From positions 248,001 through 312,000 of the forward strand of contig CAWHZU010000007.1 of NCBI GenBank assembly GCA_963833885.1: DNA of 64,000 bases, given 5' to 3'. The notes under the pieces are model-generated. The model had not been told where the DNA came from. It searched no databases and worked only from the letters and a program-made list of their open reading frames with translations. Each line of letters opens with the position of its first letter. The first letter of the stretch is position 1. A program made the translations under genes and the position numbers. The stretch comes from JASHPR01 sp963833885. GTDB lineage: Bacteria > Actinomycetota > Actinomycetes > Streptosporangiales > Streptosporangiaceae. Positions 43,325 through 52,556 of this stretch are shown piece by piece.

Positions 43325-44572
43325 TCAGATGGCCGTCGGGTCCTGGGCCGGCATGATCTGGCCGCGTGCCTCGCCGAGGCCGACCCTGGCGCCGTCCGGG
43401 CCGGCTGCCGTCGCGGTGATCGACAGCTCGTCACCGTCCTCCAGCCAGGTGCGCGTGCTGCCGTCGGGCAGGGTCAGCGGCTCCGACCCGCCCCAGGTCA
43501 GTTCCAGCAGGCAGCCGCGCTGATCGGGCCGCGGGCCGCTGACGGTTCCCGAGGCGTACAGGTCACCGGTGCGCAGCGACGCCCCGTTCACGGTCAGGTG
43601 GGCCAGCATCTGCCCCGGGCTCCAGTGCATGGCGGCATAGGGCGGCCGCGAAATCAGGTGACCGTTCAGGCGAACCTCGAACTCGATGTCGAGGCCCCAG
43701 CTGGCAGATTCGGCGAGGTAGGGCAGCAACTCGGTGTCGAGCGACGCTGGCCGGACCCTGGCGTGCTCCAGGGCCGCGAGCGGAAGCACCCACGGCGAGA
43801 TCGTGGTGCCGAACGACTTGCCGAGGAACGGGCCGAGGGGCACGGACTCCCACGCCTGGATGTCCCTGGCCGACCAGTCGTTGACCAGGCACACACCGAA
43901 CACGTGCTCGGTGAAGCGGTCGACGGTCACCGGCTCGCCGAGCACGGACTCGGCGCCGACCACGAAGCCGAGTTCGGCCTCGAAGTCGAGCCTTTCTGAC
44001 GGGCCGAAGGCAGGCCCGTTGGTGTCGGCCGGCCTGCGCGGGCCGTACGGGCGGCGCACCGGGGTGCCGGACATGATCACCGTCCCGGCCCGGCCGTGAT
44101 AGCCGATCGGCTGGTGCTTCCAGTTCGCCGACAGCGGCTCGCCGCCGCCCGGCCGGAATATCCGGCCAGCGTTGCTGGCGTGGTGCTCGGACGCGAAGAA
44201 GTCGACGTAGTCGGCGACGGCGAAGGGCAGGTGCAGCGTAACGTCGGCGGCGGGCATCACCAGGTCCTGCAGCGCCTCGCGGTATTCGTCGTGGCTGAGC
44301 CAGCGGGTGATCGCCCCGCGGATCTGCTCCCAGGCGCGATCACCGGCGGCGAGGAACTCGTCGAGGCGGCCCGAGCGCATCAGATCCGCGCGGCCGGCCC
44401 ACAGGCGGTAGGTGGCGGCAGACAGATCGAGCACCCGGTCGCCGATCGCCACCCCGACGCGCGGCTCGGTCGGCCGGTCGCTGGTGGTGAACGAGCAGTA
44501 GGGGAGCGCCTGCAGTCCGAACGGGTGGCCCGGTGCGACCTCGAGCCATTCCGCCGCACGGGTCCCAGCCAT
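43325..44572 (-). CDS. fahA: Fumarylacetoacetase
   Basis: A 415-aa fumarylacetoacetate hydrolase, the last step of tyrosine/homogentisate catabolism, giving fumarate and acetoacetate. The N-terminal SH3-like domain precedes the catalytic beta-roll: DYVDFFASEHHASNAG (catalytic His region), RLDFEAELGFVVG and VCLVNDWSARDIQAWE with metal-binding acids, LGKSFGTTISPWV with the Lys, and GDLYASGTVSGP near the end. The start is supported by GAGGAG six bases before the ATG at 44572. The other pathway genes are not in the window. Confidence 0.95.
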   Translation of the reverse strand: MAGTRAAEWLEVAPGHPFGLQALPYCSFTTSDRPTEPRVGVAIGDRVLDLSAATYRLWAGRADLMRSGRLDEFLAAGDRAWEQIRGAITRWLSHDEYREALQDLVMPAADVTLHLPFAVADYVDFFASEHHASNAGRIFRPGGGEPLSANWKHQPIGYHGRAGTVIMSGTPVRRPYGPRRPADTNGPAFGPSERLDFEAELGFVVGAESVLGEPVTVDRFTEHVFGVCLVNDWSARDIQAWESVPLGPFLGKSFGTTISPWVLPLAALEHARVRPASLDTELLPYLAESASWGLDIEFEVRLNGHLISRPPYAAMHWSPGQMLAHLTVNGASLRTGDLYASGTVSGPRPDQRGCLLELTWGGSEPLTLPDGSTRTWLEDGDELSITATAAGPDGARVGLGEARGQIMPAQDPTAI

Positions 44573-44676
44573 TTACGTCTCCTCGCGGTGCAGGCCTGCC
44601 GGCGTCCGGGACTGGCCGAAGCGACGTTGACGCTACCAGCTAAGGGCTGGGTGCGCCGTGCATCGTGCCCGCGGGC

Positions 44677-45389
44677 TCACGACTGGGCCGAGGCGGCCCG
44701 CTGCCCCACGTACTGCGCGAAGACCACGGTATTCGACAGGTAATGCCCGGTCGATGCGTCGAATTGACCGCCGCACGTGACAAGGCGCAGCGACGGCCAG
44801 CTCGTATAGGAATAGATGGTGTTATCGGGGAATTCCGCCTTCGTGTACAGCGAGGCCGAGTACACCCGGAACAGCGCCGTGTGCCCGTCCTTGAGCGTGA
44901 CGTAGACGAGATCGCCCGGGCGGAGGTTGCCGAGGCGGTAGAAGACCGCGGGCCCGACCGCTGCCGAGTCGACGTGCCCGAAGATCACCGCGGCGCCCGG
45001 GGCGCCGGGGGTCGGGCCCTTGTTGTACCAGCTGGTGAGGAACGGCGTGTTCAGCGACGGCACGCCGACCACGCCGCCGGACGTGAGGCCGAGTGAGATG
45101 ATCTCGGCCCGGACCTTGATGTGCGGAATGTAAACGGAGACGGGTACGGACCGCGCCATCGGCGTCTCCTGGTAGCGGTTGCCGGCCACCCGCACGGTCG
45201 AGACGGAGGCATGGCCGCGGGCCGGTGCCTTGCGGGCCGGCGGCGTTTGGGCGTGCGGCTTCGGGACGAGGCCTCCCACTTGGGCGGCGCCGCAGGCGGC
45301 GACCAGCGCAGCGTGTGGCTGCCGACGAACGCCAGCACGAGGCCGGCCGCCACCAGGGCCACGATGACCCCGTTGACCAGCTTCGGCAT
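44677..45389 (-). pseudogene. Class F sortase, reading frame apparently shifted
   Basis: The ATG at 45389 opens a frame with a classic N-terminal membrane helix (LVNGVIVALVAAGLVLAFVGS), but the catalytic domain lies in another frame, entered near 45300-45330. That frame carries the sortase features: IPHIKVRAEIISLGL, the catalytic His in AVIFGHVDSA and the catalytic Cys in RLVTCGG, then a C-terminal VVFAQYV strand. Class F sortases anchor surface proteins in actinomycetes. One missing base (or two extra) would reconcile the frames. It follows a secreted protein with a C-terminal anchor-like tail, the likely substrate. Confidence 0.75.
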
Positions 45390-45413
45390 GGTGGCGCTCC
45401 CGTTCCCGGTGGG

Positions 45414-45938
45414 TCAGCTCGACGTGCGGCCGGACCAGCGCCTGCCGAGCATCACGCATCCGACGAGCGCCCCGGCGCCGAGCAGGCCGAAGCCAACGTT
45501 GGCCAGCGCGGTATTGGTCGCGGTGGACGTCGTGCCGTCGCCGGTTGCCGGTGCCGGCCCGGGGACGGCCTTCACGGTGAAGGTCGCCGTCGCCGAGACC
45601 CCGTTGGAGCACGTGATTTCCGGGCTGTACGTACCAGGGGCGAGTGAGCTCGGCAGGACCACGGTGGCGACGAACATGTCCGTCTGGCTGCCGGGCTGCA
45701 TCGGGATCTGGGCGGGCAGGCCGAGCGAGGAGCCGTCCAGCGTCGCCGAGGTGCACGGGGTGTCCGCCCCCGTCGAGCAGTCGATCGTGAACGTCGTCGA
45801 GGTGCCCGGTGTGGATGGGTTTGGGAAAACGCTGGCCGGCGACGGACCGCCGCCGCCGGCGAGCGCCGCAGGAGCACCGCTCAGAAGCACGACCATGATC
45901 AGCCCAGCGATTGCAGCGGTGCACCTGGCAAGGCGCAT
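45414..45938 (-). CDS. Secreted, surface-anchored hypothetical protein (sortase substrate-like)
   Basis: A 174-aa protein with a signal peptide (IAGLIMVVLLSGAPAALAGG, cleavage near residue 28), an Ig-like beta domain with two Cys pairs (about 45-130), and a C-terminal PATGDG sequence, hydrophobic helix and RRW...R tail. The tail resembles a cell-wall sorting signal, with APATG in place of LPxTG. GGGGG precedes the ATG at 45938. The sortase gene begins 24 bases downstream. Ligand or structural role unknown. Confidence 0.75.
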   Translation of the reverse strand: MRLARCTAAIAGLIMVVLLSGAPAALAGGGGPSPASVFPNPSTPGTSTTFTIDCSTGADTPCTSATLDGSSLGLPAQIPMQPGSQTDMFVATVVLPSSLAPGTYSPEITCSNGVSATATFTVKAVPGPAPATGDGTTSTATNTALANVGFGLLGAGALVGCVMLGRRWSGRTSS

Positions 45939-46500
45939 GAGTCCCCCGATGTGCTAAAAGAAATATCGCCCTTATAGTCCCTTCCGCGTACCCCGCGGCT
46001 TGGCAGAGCAAACGAGGCGCGGTTTCCGCTTAGCGACAATTGACGCATCATTTATCCGGCCTGTGCGGACCGCATATCACCGGCTGGGCCAATCCGGGCG
46101 AATACGTTGCCATGCCGCGCCGCGCCGGGCGGGCCCAGCCGGCGAGCCGTCCACGCTTTCCGGTGCCCGCCGGGCGCTGAATCGGCTGGCGCGGCGATCA
46201 CTCATGCCTAGGCTGGTGCCTGATTTGCCCCGGTTGCCAGGAGCTCGGGAACTGCAGATACCTTGACGTCGAGATAGTTTCGGGGTAGCTTGAGGCAGAT
46301 AGCTTGACATCGAGATATTGCGCGCAGCTCGCGTGCCGTGGCCGGGCCGGGGCAGCCGGCTACCCGTGGCTGCGGCAAGATGCCATTAGCGGCGAATGAA
46401 CGCCTCCGGGCGGGATAAGGGCGGCGGGCGGGATAGTGGATGAGCGGCGGGGCGCCGGGAAGAGCAGACGGCCAGGAGGCCACACGATGGAGGCCATGCG
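45939..46500. other. Intergenic region upstream of aconitase, no gene
   Basis: About 560 bases. No coding sequence is convincing. It carries the divergent start region of the secreted protein gene and, at 46259-46317, the aconitase promoter with a repeated palindrome described separately. Confidence 0.6.
46259..46317 (+). promoter_or_regulatory. Aconitase promoter flanked by two copies of an 18-bp palindrome
   Basis: TTGACG (46263-46268), a 17-base spacer and TAGCTT (46286-46291) form a strong housekeeping-type promoter. An imperfect palindrome TACCTTGACGTCGAGATA (46259-46276) covers the -35, and a second copy TAGCTTGACATCGAGATA (46300-46317) covers the expected start site near 46298. A third, weaker copy may overlap the -10 (46286-46301). 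The arrangement is that of repressor operators; the regulator is not identified. Confidence 0.6.
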
Positions 46501-49278
46501 ATGACAGGCAACAGTTTCGGCAGCCGCGGCACGCTGCGCATCGGTGACACCAGCTATGAGATCCACCGGCTGGACGCGGTCGACGGCAGCGGCGATCTCC
46601 CGTTCTCGCTCAAAGTCCTGCTGGAGAACCTGCTGCGGACCGAAGACGGCATGAACGTCACGCCCGAGCAGGTTGCGGCAATCGGGGCGTGGGACGCCGC
46701 GGCCGAGCCGTCCACTGAGATCCAGTTCAGCCCGGCGCGGGTGCTGATGCAGGACCTCACCGGGGTGCCCGCCGTCGTGGACCTGGCGGCCATGCGCGAG
46801 GCCATGCGCGACCTCGGCGGCGACGCGGGCCGGATCAACCCGCTGGTCCCGGCCGAGCTGGTGATCGACCACTCGGTGGTCGCCGACGTGTTCGCCCGGC
46901 CGGACGCGTTCGAGCGCAACGTGGCGTTCGAGTATCAGCGGAACTCCGAGCGGTTCGGCTTCCTGCGCTGGGGTCAGCAGGCGTTCAGCCAGCTCAAGGT
47001 CGTGCCGCCGGGCACCGGCATCGTGCACCAGGTCAACATCGAGCACCTGGCCCGGGTGGTCATGGCGCAGCCCGGAGACGACGGCACCATTGCCGCCTAC
47101 CCGGACACCTGCGTCGGCACCGACTCGCACACCACCATGGAAAACGGGCTCGGCATTCTCGGCTGGGGGGTCGGCGGCATCGAGGCCGAGGCGGCCATGC
47201 TCGGCCAGCCGATGTCGATGCTGATCCCGCGGGTGGTGGGGTTCCGGCTCGCCGGGGAGCTCCCGGACGGGGCGACCGCCACCGACCTGGTGCTCACGAT
47301 CACCGAGATCCTGCGCGCCCACGGCGTCGTCGGCAAGTTCGTGGAGTTCCACGGCGACGGGGTTGCCGCCGTGCCGGTGGCGAACCGGGCCACGATCGGC
47401 AACATGAGCCCGGAGTTCGGCTCGACGTGCGCCATCTTCCCCATCGACGCCGAGACCCTCGGCTACCTGCGGCTGACCGGGCGCAGCGACGAGCACATCG
47501 CGCTCGTCGAGGCGTACGCCAAGGAGCAGGGCCTGTGGCACGACCCGGGCAGCCCGGCGCGGTACTCGGAGGAGATCGAGCTCGACCTGGCCACGGTGGT
47601 CCCGTCGCTGGCCGGCCCCAAACGACCACAGGACCGGGTGGCGCTGACCGACGCCAAGGACTCGTTCAGGCAAGCTCTCGGCGCGTACGTCCAGCTGGAC
47701 AGCCTGGATGAGGAGATCGCCGACACGTTCCCGGCGTCTGACCCGTTCACCCCGGAAAAGAACGGCGTGGTCACCCGCGAGCCGGCCGAGCAGCCGGCAA
47801 AGGCCAGCGCCCGGGCGTCCGCCCCGGTCGAGGTGACGCTGGAGGACGGCACCACGACGTCGGTTGACCACGGGTCAGTGGTGATCGCCGCGATCACGTC
47901 GTGCACGAACACGTCCAACCCGTCGGTCATGATCGGCGCGGCCCTGGTCGCCAAGAAGGCGGTGGAGGCCGGGCTGGACCGCAAGCCGTGGGTGAAGACC
48001 ACGCTCGCGCCGGGCTCCAAGGTGGTCATGGACTACTACGAGCGCTCCGGGCTGCTGCCGTACCTGGAGAAGCTCGGCTTCAGCCTGGTCGGCTATGGCT
48101 GCACCACGTGCATCGGCAACTCCGGGCCGCTGCCCGAGGCGATCAGCGAGGCGGTGAACGCCAGCGACCTGGCCGTGGTCTCGGTGCTGTCCGGCAACCG
48201 GAACTTCGAGGGCCGGATCAACCCGGACGTGAAGATGAACTACCTGGCGTCGCCGCCGCTGGTGGTGGCGTACGCGCTGGCCGGGACGATGGACATCGAC
48301 CTGACGTCGGAGCCACTCGGGACCGGGAAGTCCGGGCAGCCGGTGTACCTGTCCGACCTGTGGCCGACGCAGAAGGAGATCGCCGACATCGTGCTGAGCT
48401 CGGTCGCGGCGGAGATGTTCACCCGCGACTACGCGGACGTGTTCGCTGGCGACGACCGCTGGCGGGACCTTGCCGTGCCGCCGGGCGACACGTTCGCGTG
48501 GGAACCCGAGTCGACCTACGTGCGGCGCCCGCCATACTTCGACGGCATGCCGCCCGAGCCCGAGCCGGTCACCGACGTCCACGGCGCGCGGGTGCTCGCC
48601 AAGCTCGGCGACTCGGTCACCACCGACCACATCTCGCCGGCCGGGGCGATCAAGACCGAGAGCCCGGCGGGGGAGTACCTGATCTCCCATGGCGTGCAGC
48701 GGCGCGACTTCAACAGCTACGGCTCGCGGCGCGGCAACCACGAGGTGATGATCCGCGGCACGTTCGGCAACATCCGGCTGCGCAACCAGCTCGCCCCGGG
48801 CACCGAGGGCGGGGTCACGGTCAAGCTGCCCGAGGGCGAGCAGACCTCCATCTACGAGGCGTCCCGCGCCTATCTGGCCGAGGGGACACCGCTGCTGGTG
48901 CTGGCCGGCAAGGAATACGGCTCCGGGTCGTCACGCGACTGGGCGGCGAAGGGGACCGTGCTGCTGGGCGTGCGGGCCGTGCTGGCCGAGTCGTTCGAGC
49001 GGATCCACCGGTCCAACCTGATCGGGATGGGCGTGCTGCCGCTGCAGTACCCGCAGGGGGAGACGGCCGAGACCCTGGGGCTGACCGGGCACGAGGTGTT
49101 CGACGTGACCGGGATCGAGGAGATCAATTCGGGGCCGGTCCCGCGGGAGGTGACCGTGCGCGCCGACGGGAAGGAGTTCCGCGCCGTGGTGCGGATCGAC
49201 ACCCCCGGCGAGGCCGAGTACTACCGGCACGGCGGGATCATGCAGTATGTTCTGCGGTCATTGCTAGCCAAAGACTGA
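46501..49278 (+). CDS. acnA: Aconitate hydratase
   Basis: A 925-aa AcnA/IRP1-type aconitase, interconverting citrate and isocitrate in the TCA cycle. The three cluster cysteines lie in TSCTNTSNPSV (about residue 470) and GYGCTTCIGNSGPL (about 531 and 534). TDSHTTMENGLG and GWGVGGIEAEA lie in the first domains, and the swivel domain has KEYGSGSSRDWAAKG (about 802-816). GGAGG lies upstream of the ATG at 46501. The AcnA type is oxygen- and iron-responsive in many bacteria; the promoter has its own duplicated operator. Confidence 0.97.
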   Translation: MTGNSFGSRGTLRIGDTSYEIHRLDAVDGSGDLPFSLKVLLENLLRTEDGMNVTPEQVAAIGAWDAAAEPSTEIQFSPARVLMQDLTGVPAVVDLAAMREAMRDLGGDAGRINPLVPAELVIDHSVVADVFARPDAFERNVAFEYQRNSERFGFLRWGQQAFSQLKVVPPGTGIVHQVNIEHLARVVMAQPGDDGTIAAYPDTCVGTDSHTTMENGLGILGWGVGGIEAEAAMLGQPMSMLIPRVVGFRLAGELPDGATATDLVLTITEILRAHGVVGKFVEFHGDGVAAVPVANRATIGNMSPEFGSTCAIFPIDAETLGYLRLTGRSDEHIALVEAYAKEQGLWHDPGSPARYSEEIELDLATVVPSLAGPKRPQDRVALTDAKDSFRQALGAYVQLDSLDEEIADTFPASDPFTPEKNGVVTREPAEQPAKASARASAPVEVTLEDGTTTSVDHGSVVIAAITSCTNTSNPSVMIGAALVAKKAVEAGLDRKPWVKTTLAPGSKVVMDYYERSGLLPYLEKLGFSLVGYGCTTCIGNSGPLPEAISEAVNASDLAVVSVLSGNRNFEGRINPDVKMNYLASPPLVVAYALAGTMDIDLTSEPLGTGKSGQPVYLSDLWPTQKEIADIVLSSVAAEMFTRDYADVFAGDDRWRDLAVPPGDTFAWEPESTYVRRPPYFDGMPPEPEPVTDVHGARVLAKLGDSVTTDHISPAGAIKTESPAGEYLISHGVQRRDFNSYGSRRGNHEVMIRGTFGNIRLRNQLAPGTEGGVTVKLPEGEQTSIYEASRAYLAEGTPLLVLAGKEYGSGSSRDWAAKGTVLLGVRAVLAESFERIHRSNLIGMGVLPLQYPQGETAETLGLTGHEVFDVTGIEEINSGPVPREVTVRADGKEFRAVVRIDTPGEAEYYRHGGIMQYVLRSLLAKD

Positions 49279-49307
49279 GCCGCTGCAAGACCCCGAACGA
49301 GGCAGGA

Positions 49308-50542
49308 ATGGTGTCCCAGGACCTGCCAGGCGCCGCCGTTGCTCCCCCGCGGACGCCCTCGCGGATCGACGTTCTCCTGATCGAGGACGACGACGGGGAT
49401 GCGCTGATCGTGCAGGAGCTGCTGCAGGACGTCCCCGCCACGGCTGACGCGCCCACGGTGCGGGTGCAGCGGGCCAGTTCGCTGGCTGCGGCGAAACCGC
49501 TGCTGCCCCGCGCCTCCTGCGTGCTGCTCGACCTTGGACTCCCGGACGCAACCGACCTTGACGGCATCCGGTGGCTGCAGGAGCAGGTTCCGGACATGGC
49601 CGTGGTCGTGCTGACCGGGCTGGCCAACGAGCTGCTCGGTGCGGCCGCGGTCCGTTCGGGCGCGCAGGACTACCTGGTCAAGGGGCACGTCGACGGGACC
49701 CTGCTATACCGGGTCATCCGGTACGCGGTCGAGCGCAAGCAAGCCGAGAAAGCGCAGCTCGAGCTCTCTGTGGCCCGGGTCCAGGCTCAGGAGAACGCCC
49801 GGCTGGCGCGGGGCCTGCTGCCCTCGCCGGTGGTCTTCGACCCAGCGCTGACGGTGGCCACCCGGTACCGGCCCGGCGGCGGACAGCGGCAGCTGGGCGG
49901 CGACTTCTACGATTTCGTCGAGACGCCGGACGGCTGGCTGCACGCCCTCGTCGGCGACGTCTGCGGGCGCGGCCCCGACGAAGCTGCGCTGGGGGTTTGC
50001 CTGCGGGTGGCGTGGCGCACCATGGTGCTGGCCGGGCAGCCAGCGGCCGGCGTCCTGTCGGCGGTGCAGCAGATGCTGGAGTACGAGCGCCACGACGACC
50101 GGATCTTCGCCACACTGTGCATGCTGTCGGTGGCGCCAGACCGGCGGCGCGGGCTGCTGCACCTCGCCGGGCACCCGCGCCCCCTGCTGATCGGCCCGTC
50201 CGGGGTGCGCGAGCTGGCGACGGTGCCCCGCCTGCCGCTCGGCGTGCTGCACGCCTACCACTGGCCAGCCATCGAGGTGGAGCTCGGCGAGCATTGGACG
50301 ATCCTGCTCTACACCGACGGGCTCATCGAAGGCCGGGTCGGCGACGGGGCCGCCCGGCTCGGCAGCGAGGGCCTTGTCCGCAGCATCGAGGAATTTGCCA
50401 GCCGCGACCCGGGCTCGCCGCAGGACCGGCCGGTCGAGCGGCTGCTCGACTATGTCGTCGGCCGGGTGCGCGACCTCAACGGCGGTGACCTGAACGACGA
50501 CCTGGCCCTGCTCGCCGTGCAGCACCACGGGCGGCCCAGCCG

Positions 50543-50546
<4 letters not shown>
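49308..50546 (+). CDS. Response regulator with PP2C (SpoIIE/RsbU-like) phosphatase domain
   Basis: A 412-aa protein: a REC domain (about residues 20-145; DVLLIEDDDGDALIVQELL, phosphoacceptor Asp in CVLLDLGLPDA, QDYLVKGHVDG), a helical linker and a PP2C_SIG domain (about 180-405; LGGDFYDFVETPDG, VGDVCGRGPDEAA, LLYTDGLIEGR, NDDLALLAVQ) with metal-binding aspartates. Such proteins dephosphorylate anti-anti-sigma factors under control of a kinase. AGGCAGGA precedes the ATG at 49308, 29 bases after aconitase. Its stop overlaps the histidine kinase gene (ATGA, 50543-50546). Confidence 0.93.
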
Positions 50547-52100
<1,554 letters not shown>

Positions 52101-52120
<20 letters not shown>

Positions 52121-52556
52121 CGCGCAGGCCGAGACCGTGGACATCCTGCTGGTCGAGGACGACGCGGGGGATGCCCTGATCGTCCGCGAGGCGTTCGAGC
52201 ATCACAAGATCCGCAACCCGCTGCATGTGGTGACCGACGGGGAGCAGGCGCTGCGGTTCGTGCGCCGGGACGGCGAGTTCGCCGATGCGCCCCGTCCCGG
52301 CCTGATCATGCTGGACCTGAACCTCCCCCGGGTGAGCGGCATGGAGGTGCTGGCCGAGCTGAAGGCCGATCCCGACCTGCGGGTGATACCCGTGGTGATC
52401 TTGACTACTTCGCGGGCCGAAGAGGACGTGCTGCGCAGCTATTCGCTGCACGCCAACGCCTACGTCACAAAGCCGGTGGACTTCGAGCAGTTCATGGACG
52501 CGGTCCGGCAAATCGGCAGCTTCTTCGTCACCGTCGTGCACCTGCCGCGGGCCTGA
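52101..52556 (+). CDS. Single-domain response regulator, Rcp1-like
   Basis: A 151-aa stand-alone REC domain: VDILLVEDDAGDALIVREAFEHH, phosphoacceptor Asp in LIMLDLNLPRVSGMEVL, TTSRAEEDVLRSYSLHANAYVTKPVDF. The pattern is that of Rcp1-type regulators that shuttle phosphate from SHDLQEPL-type kinases. It is the third gene of an overlapping RR/PP2C-HK-RR unit. Its 3' end overlaps the end of the convergent SARP gene by 29 bases, an unusual antisense overlap. Confidence 0.93.

Noticed and set aside
44677..46011. A single 444-codon open frame spanning sortase and the secreted protein gene
   Set aside because: Its first half is an off-frame reading of the secreted protein, which has its own signal peptide and start. 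Only the second half is real sortase sequence.
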